From: Gordius sp. MW1
Lineage: Eukaryota > Nematomorpha > Gordioida > Gordea > Gordiidae
Direction of reading: 5' to 3'
Length of the DNA stretch: 64,000 bases
NCBI GenBank assembly: GCA_964036665.1
Contig: OZ038526.1
Coordinates: forward strand, 16,244,001 to 16,308,000
A model generated the notes under the pieces. The model was given only the letters and a program-made list of their open reading frames with translations, was not told the origin of the DNA and ran no database searches. Each line of letters starts with the position of its first letter. The stretch's first letter is position 1. The translations under genes were made by a program, and so were the position numbers. Below, piece by piece: positions 1 to 13,709 of this stretch.

Positions 1-251
1 AAATTTTTCACATATTTTTCTTTGAACCGTATATTCATCCGATGAAAGTTGTCGTTTTCAGACGTGGTTTCTATAATCCCAAGTAAAAATTTATCAGAAT
101 CTAAAAACTATTACTTTAAAATCATGATCGCATAGAGCAGTTTTCAAAAATAAAGCACCCACGTTGCGATACAACAAACTAATCGCAACAATAAAACGTT
201 GTCTTTTGTCAAAATGATAGTTCTCGCAGCTTAAAACCTCTTTTCGGATGT

Positions 252-3020
252 CAATCGAGGATAATAGGATTCTCAAATTGGCTTACTTTTATATATTTTT
301 TCATGCTCTTTCACATAGAATCGAAAAAAATAAATATTTTTACCTCAAAATTTTTCACATATTTTTCTTTGAACCGTATTCATCCGATGAAAGTTGTCGT
401 TTTCAGATGTGGTTTCTATGATCCCAAGTAAAAATTTATCAGAATCTAAAAACTATTACTTTGAAATCATGATCGCATAGAGCAGTTTTCAAAAATTAAG
501 CACCCACGTTGCGATACAACAAACTAATCGCAACAATAAAACGTTGTCTTTTGTCAAAATGATAGTTCTCGCAGCTTAAAACCTCTTTTCGGATGTCAAT
601 CGAGGATAATAGGATTCTCAAATTGGCTTACTTTTATATATTTTTTCATGCTCTTTCACATAGAATCGAAAAAAATAAATATTTTTACCTCAAAATTTTT
701 CACATATTTTTCTTTGAACCGTATTCATCCGATGAAAGTTGTCGTTTTCAGACGTGGTTTCTATGATCCCAAGTAAAAATTTATCAGAATCTAAAAACTA
801 TTACTTTGAAATCGTGATCGCATAAAGCAGTTTTCAAAAATTAAGCAATCAAGTTGCGATACAACAAACTAATCGCAACAATAAAACGTTGTCTTTTGTC
901 AAAATGATAGTTCTCGCAGCTTAAAACCTCTTTTCGGAAGTCAATCGAGGATAATAGGATTCTCAAATTGGCTTACTTTTATATATTTTTCCATGCTCTT
1001 TCACATAGAATCGAAAAAAATAAAAAAATTTACGTCAAAATTTTTCACATATTTTTTGAACCGTATTCATCCGATGAAAGTTGTCGTTTTCAGACGTGGT
1101 TTCAATGATCCCAAGTAAAAATTTATCAGAATCTAAAAACTATTACTTTGAAATCATGATCGCATAGAGCAGTTTTCAAAAATTAAGCACTCACGTTGCG
1201 ATATAACAAACTAATCGCAACAATAAAACGTTGTCTTTTGTCAAAATGATAGTTCTCGCAGCTTAAAACCTCTTTTCGGAAGTCAATCGAGGATTATAGG
1301 ATTCTCAAATTGGCTTACTTTTATATATTTTTTCATGCTCTTTCACATAGAATCGAAAAAAATAAAAAATTTTACCTCAAAAATTTTCACATATTTTTCT
1401 TTGAACCGTATTCATCCGATGAAAGTTGTCGTTTTCAGACGTGGTTTCTATGATCCCAAGTAAAAATTTATCAGAATTTAAAAACTATTACTTTGAAATT
1501 ATGATCGCATAGAGCAGTTTTCAAAAATTAAGCACCCACGTTGCGATACAACAAACTAATCGCAACAATAAAACGTTGTCTTTTGTCAAAATGATAGTTC
1601 TCGCAGCTTAAAACCTCTTTTCGGAAGTCAATCGAGGATAATAGGATTCTCAAATTGGCTTACTTTTATATATTTTTTCATGCTCTTTCACATAGAATCG
1701 AAAAAAATAAATATTTTTACCTCAAAATTTTTCACATATTTTTCTTTGAACCGTATTCATCCGATGAAAGTTGTCGTTTTCAGATGTGGTTTCTATGATC
1801 CCAAGTAAAAATTTATCAGAATCTAAAAACTATTACTTTGAAATCATGATCGCATAGAGCAGTTTTCAAAAATTAAGCACCCACGTTGCGATACAACAAA
1901 CTAATCGCAACAATAAAACGTTGTCTTTTGTAAAAATGATAGTTCTCGCAGCTTAAAACCTCTTTTCGGATGTCAATCGAGGATAATAGGATTCTCAAAT
2001 TGGCTTACTTTTATATATTTTTTCATGCTCTTTCACATAGAATCGAAAAAAATAAATATTTTTACCTCAAAATTTTTCACATATTTTTCTTTGAACCGTA
2101 TTCATCCGATGAAAGTTGTCGTTTTCAGACGTGGTTTCTATGATCCCAAGTAAAAATTTATCAGAATCTAAAAACTATTACTTTGAAATCGTGATCGCAT
2201 AAAGCAGTTTTCAAAAATTAAGCAATCAAGTTGCGATACAACAAACTAATCGCAACAATAAAACGTTGTCTTTTGTCAAAATGATAGTTCTCGCAGCTTA
2301 AAACCTCTTTTCGGAAGTCAATCGAGGATAATAGGATTCTCAAATTGGCTTACTTTTATATATTTTTCCATGCTCTTTCACATAGAATCGAAAAAAATAA
2401 AAAAATTTACGTCAAAATTTTTCACATATTTTTTGAACCGTATTCATCCGATGAAAGTTGTCGTTTTCAGACGTGGTTTTAATGATCCCAAGTAAAAATT
2501 TATCAGAATCTAAAAACTATTACTTTGAAATCATGATCGCATAGAGCAGTTTTCAAAAATTAAGCACTCACGTTGCGATATAACAAACTAATCGCAACAA
2601 TAAAACGTTGTCTTTTGTCAAAATGATAGTTCTCGCAGCTTAAAACCTCTTTTCGGAAGTCAATCGAGGATAATAGGATTCTCAAATTGGCTTACTTTTA
2701 TATATTTTTTCATGCTCTTTCACATAGAATCGAAAAAAATAAAAAATTTTACCTCAAAAATTTTCACATATTTTTCTTTGAACCGTATTCATCCGATGAA
2801 AGTTGTCGTTTTCAGACGTGGTTTCTATGATCCCAAGTAAAAATTTATCAGAATTTAAAAACTATTACTTTGAAATTATGATCGCATAGAGCAGTTTTCA
2901 AAAATTAAGCACCCACGTTGCGATACAACAAACTAATCGCAACAATAAAACGTTGTCTTTTGTCAAAATGATAGTTCTCGCAGCTTAAAACCTCTTTTCG
3001 GAAGTCAATCGAGGATAATA
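252..3020 (+). repeat. 4-mer HOR, 1377-bp period, two copies
   Basis: Positions 252-1628 and 1629-3005 are near-identical blocks of four monomers. Shared marks at a constant 1377-bp shift include CAGATGTGG (404 and 1781) and ATCGTGATCGCATAAAG (811 and 2188), as well as TTTACGTC and GATATAAC. I saw about three differences: GTC/GTA near 551/1928, TTTCAATG/TTTTAATG near 1101/2478, and GGATTATAGG/GGATAATAGG near 1291/2668. Resemblance stops near 252 (GGATGTC against GGAAGTC) and after about 3020. Confidence 0.85.
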
Positions 3021-4031
3021 GAATTCTCAAATTGGCTTACTTTTATATATTTTTTCATGCTCTTTCACATAGAATCGAAAAAAATAAATATTTTTACCTC
3101 AAAAATTTTCATATATTTTTCTTTGAACCGTATTCATCCGATGAAAGTTGTCGTTTTCAGACGTGGTTTCTATGATTCCAATTAAAAATTTATCAGAATC
3201 TAAAAACTATTACTTTGAAATCATGATCGCATAGAGCAGTTTTCAAAAATTAAGCACTCACGTTGCGTTACAACAAACTAATCGCAACAATAAAACGTTG
3301 TCTTTTGTCAAAATGATAGTTCTCGCAGCTTAAAACCTCTTTTCGGAAGTAAATCGAGGATAATAGGATTCTCAAATTGGCTTACTTTTATATATTTTTT
3401 CATGCTCTTTCACATAGAATCGGAAAAATAAATATTTTTACCTCAAAATTTTTCACATATTTTGAACTGTATTCATCCGATGAAAGTTGTCGTTTTCAGA
3501 CGTGGTTTCTATGATCCCAAGTAAAAATTTATCAGAATCTAAAACTATTACTTTGAAATCATGATCGCATAGAGCAGTTTTCAAAAATTAAGCACACACG
3601 TTGCGATACAACAAACTAATCGCAACAATAAAACGTTGTCTTTTGTCAAAATGATAGTTCTCGCAGCTTAAAACCTCTTTTCGGAAGTAAATCGAGGATA
3701 ATAGGATTCTCAAATTGGCTTACTTTTATATATTTTTTCATGCTCTTTCACATAGAATCGGAAAAATAAATATTTTTACCTCAAAATTTTTCACATATTT
3801 TTCTTTGAACCGTATTCATCCGATGAAAGTTGTCGTTTTCAGACGTGGTTTCTATGATCCCTAGTAAAAATTTATCAGAATCTAAAAACTATTACTTTGA
3901 AATCATGATCGCATAGAGCAGTTTTCAAAAATAAAGCAATCACGTTGCGATCCAACAAACTAATCGCAACAATAAAACGTTGTCTTTTGTCAAAATGATA
4001 GTTCTCGCAGCTTAACCTCTTTTCGGAAGTC
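3020..4031 (+). repeat. Mixed A monomers, with an adjacent near-duplicate pair
   Basis: About three ordinary monomers. GGAAGTAAATCGAGG followed by AATCGGAAAAATAAAT appears in two neighbours (near 3343 and 3684), so one copy was duplicated recently. The same GTAAATC plus CGGAAAAATAAAT type recurs near 7812, 10556, 24652 and 28432. No gene is visible. Confidence 0.7.
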
Positions 4032-4636
4032 AATCGAGGATAATAGGATTCTCAAATTGGCTTACTTTTATATATTTTTTCATGCTCTTTCACATAGAAT
4101 CGAAAAAAATAAATATTTTTACCTCAAAATTTTTCACATATTTTTCTTTGAACCGTATTCATCCGATGAAAGTTGTCGTTTTCAGACGTGGTTTCTATGA
4201 TCCCAAGTAAAAATTTATCAGAATCTAAAAACTATTACTTTGAAATCGTGATCGCATAAAGCAGTTTTCAAAAATTAAGCAATCAAGTTGCGATACAACA
4301 AACTAATCGCAACAATAAAACGTTGTCTTTTGTCAAAATGATAGTTCTCGCAGCTTAAAACCTCTTTTCGGAAGTCAATCGAGGATAATAGGATTCTCAA
4401 ATTGGCTTACTTTTATATATTTTTCCATGCTCTTTCACATAGAATCGAAAAAAATAAAAAAATTTACGTCAAAATTTTTCACATATTTTTTGAACCGTAT
4501 TCATCCGATGAAAGTTGTCGTTTTCAGACGTGGTTTCAATGATCCCAAGTAAAAATTTATCAGAATCTAAAAACTATTACTTTGAAATCATGATCGCATA
4601 GAGCAGTTTTCAAAAATTAAGCACTCACGTTGCGAT
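4032..4636 (+). repeat. Partial third copy of the first 4-mer HOR
   Basis: This ~600-bp stretch repeats the marks of 598-1203 and 1975-2579: ATCGTGATCGCATAAAG at 4245, AGCAATCAAGTTGCG, the TTTTTCCATGC form and TTTACGTC. It lies 2057 bp (six monomers) after the second copy. GTTTCAATG at 4534 matches the first copy rather than the second. Confidence 0.75.
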
Positions 4637-5344
4637 ACAACAAACTAATCGCAACAATAAAACGTTGTCTTTTGTCAAAATGATAGTTCTCGCAACTTAA
4701 AACCTCTTTTCGGAAGTCAATCGAGGATAATAGGATTCTCAAATTGGCTTACTTTTATATATTTTTTCATGCTCTTTCACATAGAATCGAAAAAAATAAA
4801 TATTTTTACGTCAAAATTTTTCACATATTTTTCTTTGAACCGTATTCATCCGATGAAAGTTGTCGTTTTCAGACGTGGTTTCTATGATCCCAAGTAAAAA
4901 TTTATCAGAATCTAAAAACTATTACTTTGAAATCATGATCGCATAGAGCAGTTTTCAAAAATAAAGCACTCACGTTGCGATACAACAAACTAATCGCAAC
5001 AATAAAACGTTGTCTTTTGTCAAAATGATAGTTCTCGCAGCTTAAAACCTCTTTTCGGAAGTCAATCGAGGATAATAGGATTCTCAAATTGGCTTACTTT
5101 TATATATTTTTCCATGCTCTTTCACATAGAATCGAAAAAAATAAAAAATTTTACGTCAAAATTTTTCACATATTTTTCTTTGAACCGTATTCATCCGATG
5201 AAAGTTGTCGTTTTCAGACGTGGTTTCAATGATCCCAAGTAAAAATTTATCAGAATCTAAAAACTATTACTTTGAAATCATGATCGCATAGAGCAGTTTT
5301 CAAAAATAAAGCACTCACGTTGCGATACAACAGACTAATCGCAA

Positions 5345-7252
5345 CAATAAAACGTTGTCTTTTGTCAAAATGATAGTTCTCGCAGCTTAAAACCTCTTTT
5401 CGGAAGTCAATCGAGGATAATAGGATTCTCAAATTGGCTTACTTTTATATATTTTTTCATGCTCTTTCACATAGAATCGAAAAAAATAAATATTTTTACC
5501 TCAAAATTTTTCACATATTTTTCTTTGAACCGTATATTCATCCGATGAAAGTTGTCGTTTTCAGAAGTGGTTTCTATGATCCCAAGTAAAAATTTATCAG
5601 AATTTAAAAACTATTACTTTGAAATCATGATCGCATAGAGCAGTTTTCAAAAATAAAGCACTCACGTTGCGATACAACAAACTAATCGCAACAATAAAAC
5701 GTTGTCTTTTGTCAAAATGATAGTTCTCGCAGCTTAAAACCTCTTTTCGGAAGTCAATCGAGGATAATAGGATTCTCAAATTGGCTTACTTTTATATATT
5801 TTTTCATGCTCTTTCACATAGAATCGAAAAAATAAATATTTTTACCTCAAAATTTTTCACATATTTTTCTTTGAACCGATGAATCATCCGATGAAAGTTG
5901 TCGTTTTCAGACGTGGTTTCTATGATCCCAAGTAAAAATTTATCAGAATTTAAAAACTATTACTTTGAAATCATGATCGCATAGAGCAGTTTTCAAAAAT
6001 AAAGCACTCACGTTGCGATACAACAAACTAATCGCAACAATAAAACGTTGTCTTTTGTCAAAATGATAGTTCTCGCAGATTAAAACCTCTTTTCGGAAGT
6101 CAATCGAGGATAATAGGATTCCCAAATTGGCTTACTTATATATATTTTTTCATGCTCTTTTACATAGAATCGAAAAAAATAAAAAATTTTACCTCAAAAT
6201 TTTTCACATAATTTCTTTGAACCTTATTCATTCGATGAAAGTTGTCGTTTTCAGACGTGGTTGATCCCTAGTAAAAATTTATCAGAATTTAAAAACTATT
6301 ACTTTGAAATCATGATCGCATAGAGCAGTTTTCAAAAATTAAGCACTCACGTTGCGATACAACAAACTAATCGCAACAATAAAACGTTGTCTTTTGTCAA
6401 AATGATAGTTCTCGCAGCTTAAAACCTCTTTTCGGAAGTCAATCGAGGATAAAAGGATTCTCAAATTGGCTTACTTTTATATATTTTTTCATGCTCTTTC
6501 ACATAGAATCGAAAAAAATAAAAAATTTTACCTCAAAAATTTTCACATATTTTTCTTTGAACCGTATTCATCCGATGAAAGTTGTCGTTTTCAGACGTGG
6601 TTTCTATGATCCCAAGTAAAAATTTATCAGAATCTAAAAACTATTACTTTGAAATCATGATCGCATAGAGCAGTTTTCAAAAATTAAGCAATCAAGTTGC
6701 GATACAACAAACTAATCGCAACAATAAAACGTTGTCTTTTGTCAAAATGATAGTTCTCGCAGCTTAAAACCTCTTTTCGGAAGTCAATCGAGGATAATAG
6801 GATTCTCAAATTGGCTTACTTTTATATATTTTTTCATGCTCTTTCACATAGAATCGAAAAAAATAAATATTTTTACCTCAAAATTTTTCACATATTTTTC
6901 TTTGAACCGTATATTCATCCGATGAAAGTTGTCGTTTTCAGAAGTGGTTTCTATGATCCCAAGTAAAAATTTATCAGAATTTAAAAACTATTACTTTGAA
7001 ATCATGATCGCATAGAGCAGTTTTCAAAAATAAAGCACTCACGTTGCGATACAACAAACTAATCGCAACAATAAAACGTTGTCTTTTGTCAAAATGATAG
7101 TTCTCGCAGCTTAAAACCTCTTTTCGGAAGTCAATCGAGGATAATAGGATTCTCAAATTGGCTTACTTTTATATATTTTTTCATGCTCTTTCACATAGAA
7201 TCGAAAAAATAAATATTTTTACCTCAAAATTTTTCACATATTTTTCTTTGAA
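5345..7252 (+). repeat. 4-mer-spaced duplication, 1377 bp apart (5345-5875 and 6722-7252)
   Basis: The two arms share GTATATTCATCC (two extra bases), GAAGTGGTTTC in place of GACGTGGTTTC, and AATAAAGCACTC. Between them lie monomers with CATTCGATG, GAACCTTATTC and a 5-bp deletion in GTGGTTGATCCC (6256). The GTATATTC form also occurs at 29, 7256, 8284 and 11028. Confidence 0.75.
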
Positions 7253-8810
7253 CCGTATATTCATCCGATGAAAGTTGTCGTTTTCAGACGTGGTTTCTAT
7301 GATCCCAAGTAAAAATTTATCAGAATTTAAAAACTATTACTTTGAAATCATGATCGCATAGAGCAGTTTTCAAAAATTAAGCACCCACGTTGCGATACAA
7401 CAAACTAATCGCAACAATAAAACGTTGTCTTTTGTCAAAATGATAGTTCTCGCAGCTTAAAACCTCTTTTCGGAAGTCAATCGAGGATAATAGGATTCTC
7501 AAATTTGCTTACTTTTATATATTTTTTCATGCTCTTTCACATAGAATCAAAAAAAAAAAAATTTACCTCAAAAATTTACACATATTTTTCTTTGAACGGT
7601 ATTCATCCGATGAAAGTTGTCGTTTTCAGACGTGGTTTCTATGATCCCAAGTAAAAATTTATCAGAATCTAAAAACTATTACTTTGAAATCATGATCGCA
7701 TAGAGCAGTTTTCAAAAATTACTCACGTTGCGATACAACAAACTAATCGCAACAATAAAACGTTGTCTTTTGTCAAAATGATAGTTCTCGCAGCTTAAAA
7801 CCTCTTTTCGGAAGTAAATCGAGGATAATAGGATTCTCAAATTGGCTTACTTTTATATATTTTTTCATGCTCTTTCACATAGAATCGGAAAAATAAATAT
7901 TTTTACCTCAAAATTTTTCACATATTTTTCTTTGAACCGTATTCATCCGATGAAAGTTGTCGTTTTCAGACGTGGTTTCTATGATCCCTAGTAAAAATTT
8001 ATCAGAATCTAAAAACTATTACTTTGAAATCATGATCGCATAGAGCAGTTTTCAAAAATAAAGCACTCACGTTGCGATACAACAAACTAATCGCAACAAT
8101 AAAACGTTGTCTTTTGTCAAAATGATAGTTCTCGCAGCTTAAAACCTCTTTTCGGAAGTCAATCGAGGATAATAGGATTCTCAAATTGGCTTACTTTTAT
8201 ATATTTTTTCATGCTCTTTCACATAGAATCGAAAAAATAAATATTTTTACCTCAAAATTTTTCACATATTTTTCTTTGAACCGTATATTCATCCGATGAA
8301 AGTTGTCGTTTTCAGACGTGGTTTCTATGATCCCAAGTAAAAATTTATCAGAATTTAAAAACTATTACTTTGAAATCATGATCGCATAGAGCAGTTTTCA
8401 AAAATTAAGCACCCACGTTGCGATACAACAAACTAATCGCAACAATAAAACGTTGTCTTTTGTCAAAATGATAGTTCTCGCAGCTTAAAACCTCTTTTCG
8501 GAAGTCAATCGAGGATAATAGGATTCTCAAATTGGCTTACTTTTATATATTTTTTCATGCTCTTTCACATAGAATCAAAAAAAAAAAAAAATTTACCTCA
8601 AAAATTTTCACATATTTTTCTTTGAACGGTATTCATCCGATGAAAGTTGTCGTTTTCAGACGTGGTTTCTATGATCCCAAGTAAAAATTTATCAGAATCT
8701 AAAAACTATTACTTTGAAATCATGATCGCATAGAGCAGTTTTCAAAAATTACTCACGTTGCGATACAACAAACTAATCGCAACAATAAAACGTTGTCTTT
8801 TGTCAAAATG
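6985..8810 (+). repeat. 3-mer duplication, 1028-1030 bp apart
   Basis: 6985-7780 and 8013-8810 share a long A run after AGAATC, GAACGGTATTC in place of GAACCG, and the short form AAAATTACTCACG (four bases missing). The shift grows from 1028 to 1030 because the second copy has two more A in the homopolymer. This duplication overlaps the start of the 2744-bp HOR, so the events are nested. Confidence 0.75.
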
Positions 8811-11800
8811 TTAGTTCTCGCAGATTAAAACCTCTTTTCGGAAGTCAATCGAGGATAATAGGATTCTCAAATTGGCTTACTTATATATATTTTTTCATGC
8901 TCTTTTACATAGAATCGAAAAAAATAAAAAAATTTTACCTCAAAATTTTTCACATAATTTCTTTGAACCGTATTCATTCGATGAAAGTTGTCGTTTTCAG
9001 ACGTGGTTTCTATGATCCCTAGTAAAAATTTATCAGAATTTAAAAACTATTACTTTGAAATCATGATCGCATAGAGCAGTTTTCAAAAATTAAGCACTCA
9101 CGTTGCGATACAACAAACTAATCGCAACAATAAAACGTTGTCTTTTGTCAAAATGATAGTTCTCGCAGCTTACAACCTCTTTTCGGAAGTCAATCGAGGA
9201 TAATAGGATTCTCAAATTGGCTTACTTTTATATATTTTTCCATGCTCTTTCACATAGAATCGAAAAAAATAAAAAATTTTACGTCAAAATTTTTCACATA
9301 TTTTTTGAACCGTATTCATCCGATGAAAGTTGTCGTTTTCAGACGTGGTTTCAATGATCCCAAGTAAAAATTTATCAGAATCTAAAAACTATTACTTTGA
9401 AATCATGATCGCATAGAGCAGTTTTCAAAAATAAAGCACTCACGTTGCGATACAACAAACTAATCGCAACAATAAAACGTTGTCTTTTGTCAAAATGATA
9501 GTTCTCGCAGCTTAAAACCTCTTTTCGGAAGTCAATCGAGGATAATAGGATTCTCAAATTGGCTTACTTTTATATATTTTTTCATGCTCTTTCACATAGA
9601 ATCGAAAAAATAAATATTTTTACCTCAAAATTTTTCACATATTTTTCTTTGAACCGTATTCATCCAATGAAAGTTGTCGTTTTCAGACGTGGTTTCTATG
9701 ATTCCAATTAAAAATTTATCAGAATCTAAAAACTATTACTTTGAAATCATGATCGCATAGAGCAGTTTTTAAAAATAAAGCACTCACGTTGCGATACAAC
9801 AAACTAATCGCAACAATAAAACGTTGTCTTTTGTCAAAATGATAGTTCTCGCAGCTTAAAACCTCTTTTCGGAAGTCAATCGAGGATAATAGGATTCTCA
9901 AATTGGCTTACTTTTATATATTTTTTCATGCTCTTTCACATAGAATCGAAAAAAATAAATATTTTTACCTCAAAAATTTTCACATATTTTTCTTTGAACC
10001 GTATTCATCCGATGAAAGTTGTCGTTTTCAGACGTGGTTTCTATGATCCCAAGTAAATTTTATCAGAATCTAAAAACTATCACTTTGAAATCATGATCGC
10101 ATAGAGCTTTTCAAAAATTAAGCACTCACGTTGCGATACAACAAACTAATCGCAACAATAAAACGTTGTCTTTTGTCAAAATGATAGTTCTCGCAGCTTA
10201 AAACCTCTTTTCGGAAGTCAATCGAGGATAATAGGATTCTCAAATTGGCTTACTTATATATATTTTTTCATGCTCTTTCACATAGAATCGAAAAAAATAA
10301 AAAATTTTACCTCAAAATATTTCACATATTTTTCTTTGAACCGTATTCATCCGATGAAAGTTGTCGTTTTCAGACGTGGTTTCTATGATCCCAAGTAAAA
10401 ATTTATCAGAATCTAAAAACTATTACTTTGAAATCATGATCGCATAGAGCAGTTTTCAAAAATTACTCACGTTGCGATACAACAAACTAATCGCAACAAT
10501 AAAACGTTGTCTTTTGTCAAAATGATAGTTCTCGCAGCTTAAAACCTCTTTTCGGAAGTAAATCGAGGATAATAGGATTCTCAAATTGGCTTACTTTTAT
10601 ATATTTTTTCATGCTCTTTCACATAGAATCGGAAAAATAAATATTTTTACCTCAAAATTTTTCACATATTTTTCTTTGAACCGTATTCATCCGATGAAAG
10701 TTGTCGTTTTCAGACGTGGTTTCTATGATCCCTAGTAAAAATTTATCAGAATCTAAAAACTATTACTTTGAAATCATGATCGCATAGAGCAGTTTTCAAA
10801 AATAAAGCACTCACGTTGCGATACAACAAACTAATCGCAACAATAAAACGTTGTCTTTTGTCAAAATGATAGTTCTCGCAGCTTAAAACCTCTTTTCGGA
10901 AGTCAATCGAGGATAATAGGATTCTCAAATTGGCTTACTTTTATATATTTTTTCATGCTCTTTCACATAGAATCGAAAAAATAAATATTTTTACCTCAAA
11001 ATTTTTCACATATTTTTCTTTGAACCGTATATTCATCCGATGAAAGTTGTCGTTTTCAGACGTGGTTTCTATGATCCCAAGTAAAAATTTATCAGAATTT
11101 AAAAACTATTACTTTGAAATCATGATCGCATAGAGCAGTTTTCAAAAATTAAGCACCCACGTTGCGATACAACAAACTAATCGCAACAATAAAACGTTGT
11201 CTTTTGTCAAAATGATAGTTCTCGCAGCTTAAAACCTCTTTTCGGAAGTCAATCGAGGATAATAGGATTCTCAAATTGGCTTACTTTTATATATTTTTTC
11301 ATGCTCTTTCACATAGAATCAAAAAAAAAAAAAAATTTACCTCAAAAATTTTCACATATTTTTCTTTGAACGGTATTCATCCGATGAAAGTTGTCGTTTT
11401 CAGACGTGGTTTCTATGATCCCAAGTAAAAATTTATCAGAATCTAAAAACTATTACTTTGAAATCATGATCGCATAGAGCAGTTTTCAAAAATTACTCAC
11501 GTTGCGATACAACAAACTAATCGCAACAATAAAACGTTGTCTTTTGTCAAAATGTTAGTTCTCGCAGATTAAAACCTCTTTTCGGAAGTCAATCGAGGAT
11601 AATAGGATTCTCAAATTGGCTTACTTATATATATTTTTTCATGCTCTTTTACATAGAATCGAAAAAAATAAAAAAATTTTACCTCAAAATTTTTCACATA
11701 ATTTCTTTGAACCGTATTCATTCGATGAAAGTTGTCGTTTTCAGACGTGGTTTCTATGATCCCTAGTAAAAATTTATCAGAATTTAAAAACTATTACTTT

Positions 11801-13155
11801 GAAATCATGATCGCATAGAGCAGTTTTCAAAAATTAAGCACTCACGTTGCGATACAACAAACTAATCGCAACAATAAAACGTTGTCTTTTGTCAAAATGA
11901 TAGTTCTCGCAGCTTACAACCTCTTTTCGGAAGTCAATCGAGGATAATAGGATTCTCAAATTGGCTTACTTTTATATATTTTTCCATGCTCTTTCACATA
12001 GAATCGAAAAAAATAAAAAATTTTACGTCAAAATTTTTCACATATTTTTTGAACCGTATTCATCCGATGAAAGTTGTCGTTTTCAGACGTGGTTTCAATG
12101 ATCCCAAGTAAAAATTTATCAGAATCTAAAAACTATTACTTTGAAATCATGATCGCATAGAGCAGTTTTCAAAAATAAAGCACTCACGTTGCGATACAAC
12201 AAACTAATCGCAACAATAAAACGTTGTCTTTTGTCAAAATGATAGTTCTCGCAGCTTAAAACCTCTTTTCGGAAGTCAATCGAGGATAATAGGATTCTCA
12301 AATTGGCTTACTTTTATATATTTTTTCATGCTCTTTCACATAGAATCGAAAAAATAAATATTTTTACCTCAAAATTTTTCACATATTTTTCTTTGAACCG
12401 TATTCATCCAATGAAAGTTGTCGTTTTCAGACGTGGTTTCTATGATTCCAATTAAAAATTTATCAGAATCTAAAAACTATTACTTTGAAATCATGATCGC
12501 ATAGAGCAGTTTTTAAAAATAAAGCACTCACGTTGCGATACAACAAACTAATCGCAACAATAAAACGTTGTCTTTTGTCAAAATGATAGTTCTCGCAGCT
12601 TAAAACCTCTTTTCGGAAGTCAATCGAGGATAATAGGATTCTCAAATTGGCTTACTTTTATATATTTTTTCATGCTCTTTCACATAGAATCGAAAAAAAT
12701 AAATATTTTTACCTCAAAAATTTTCACATATTTTTCTTTGAACCGTATTCATCCGATGAAAGTTGTCGTTTTCAGACGTGGTTTCTATGATCCCAAGTAA
12801 ATTTTATCAGAATCTAAAAACTATCACTTTGAAATCATGATCGCATAGAGCTTTTCAAAAATTAAGCACTCACGTTGCGATACAACAAACTAATCGCAAC
12901 AATAAAACGTTGTCTTTTGTCAAAATGATAGTTCTCGCAGCTTAAAACCTCTTTTCGGAAGTCAATCGAGGATAATAGGATTCTCAAATTGGCTTACTTA
13001 TATATATTTTTTCATGCTCTTTCACATAGAATCGAAAAAAATAAAAAATTTTACCTCAAAATATTTCACATATTTTTCTTTGAACCGTATTCATCCGATG
13101 AAAGTTGTCGTTTTCAGACGTGGTTTCTATGATCCCAAGTAAAAATTTATCAGAA
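7605..13155 (+). repeat. 8-mer HOR, 2744-bp period, two copies
   Basis: About 7605-10348 and 10349-13092 are two blocks of eight monomers, running on about 60 bp before similarity drops. The shift is exactly 2744 bp throughout, e.g. ACTCACG after the 4-base deletion at 7721 and 10465. Rare variants are shared one for one: GCTTACAACC, CAGTTTTTAAAAATAAAG, AAGTAAATTTTATC, TATCACTTTG, AGAGCTTTTC and CAAAATATTTC. I found no difference at any variant site compared, so this is among the youngest amplifications here. Confidence 0.9.
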
Positions 13156-13660
13156 TTTAAAAACTATTACTTTGAAATCATGATCGCATAGAGCAGTTTT
13201 CAAAAATTAAGCACTCACGTTGCGATACAACAAACTAATCGCAACAATAAAACGTTGTCTTTTGTCAAAATGATAGTTCTCGCAGATTAAAACCTCTTTT
13301 CGGAAGTCAATCGAGGATAATAGGATTCTCAAATTGGCTTACTTATATATATTTTTTCATGCTCTTTTACATAGAATCGAAAAAAATAAAAAATTTTACC
13401 TCAAAATTTTTCACATAATTTCTTTGAACCTTATTCATTCGATGAAAGTTGTCGTTTTCAGACGTGGTTGATCCCTAGTAAAAATTTATCAGAATTTAAA
13501 AACTATTACTTTGAAATCATGATCGCATAGAGCAGTTTTCAAAAATTAAGCACTCACGTTGCGATACAACAAACTAATCGCAACAATAAAACGTTGTCTT
13601 TTGTCAAAATGATAGTTCTCGCAGCTTAAAACCTCTTTTCGGAAGTCAATCGAGGATAAT
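13130..13660 (+). repeat. Long-range copy of 5923-6453 (7207 bp, 21 monomers away)
   Basis: Just where the 8-mer HOR ends, the sequence switches to the marks of 5923-6453: CGCAGATTAAAACC, GAACCTTATTCATTCGATG and the 5-bp deletion GTGGTTGATCCCTAG (6256 and 13463). The match ends near 13660, where AAATTTGCTTAC and a longer T run appear. Confidence 0.8.
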
Positions 13661-13709
13661 AGGATTCTCAAATTTGCTTACTTTTATATATTTTTTTATG
13701 CTCTTTCAC

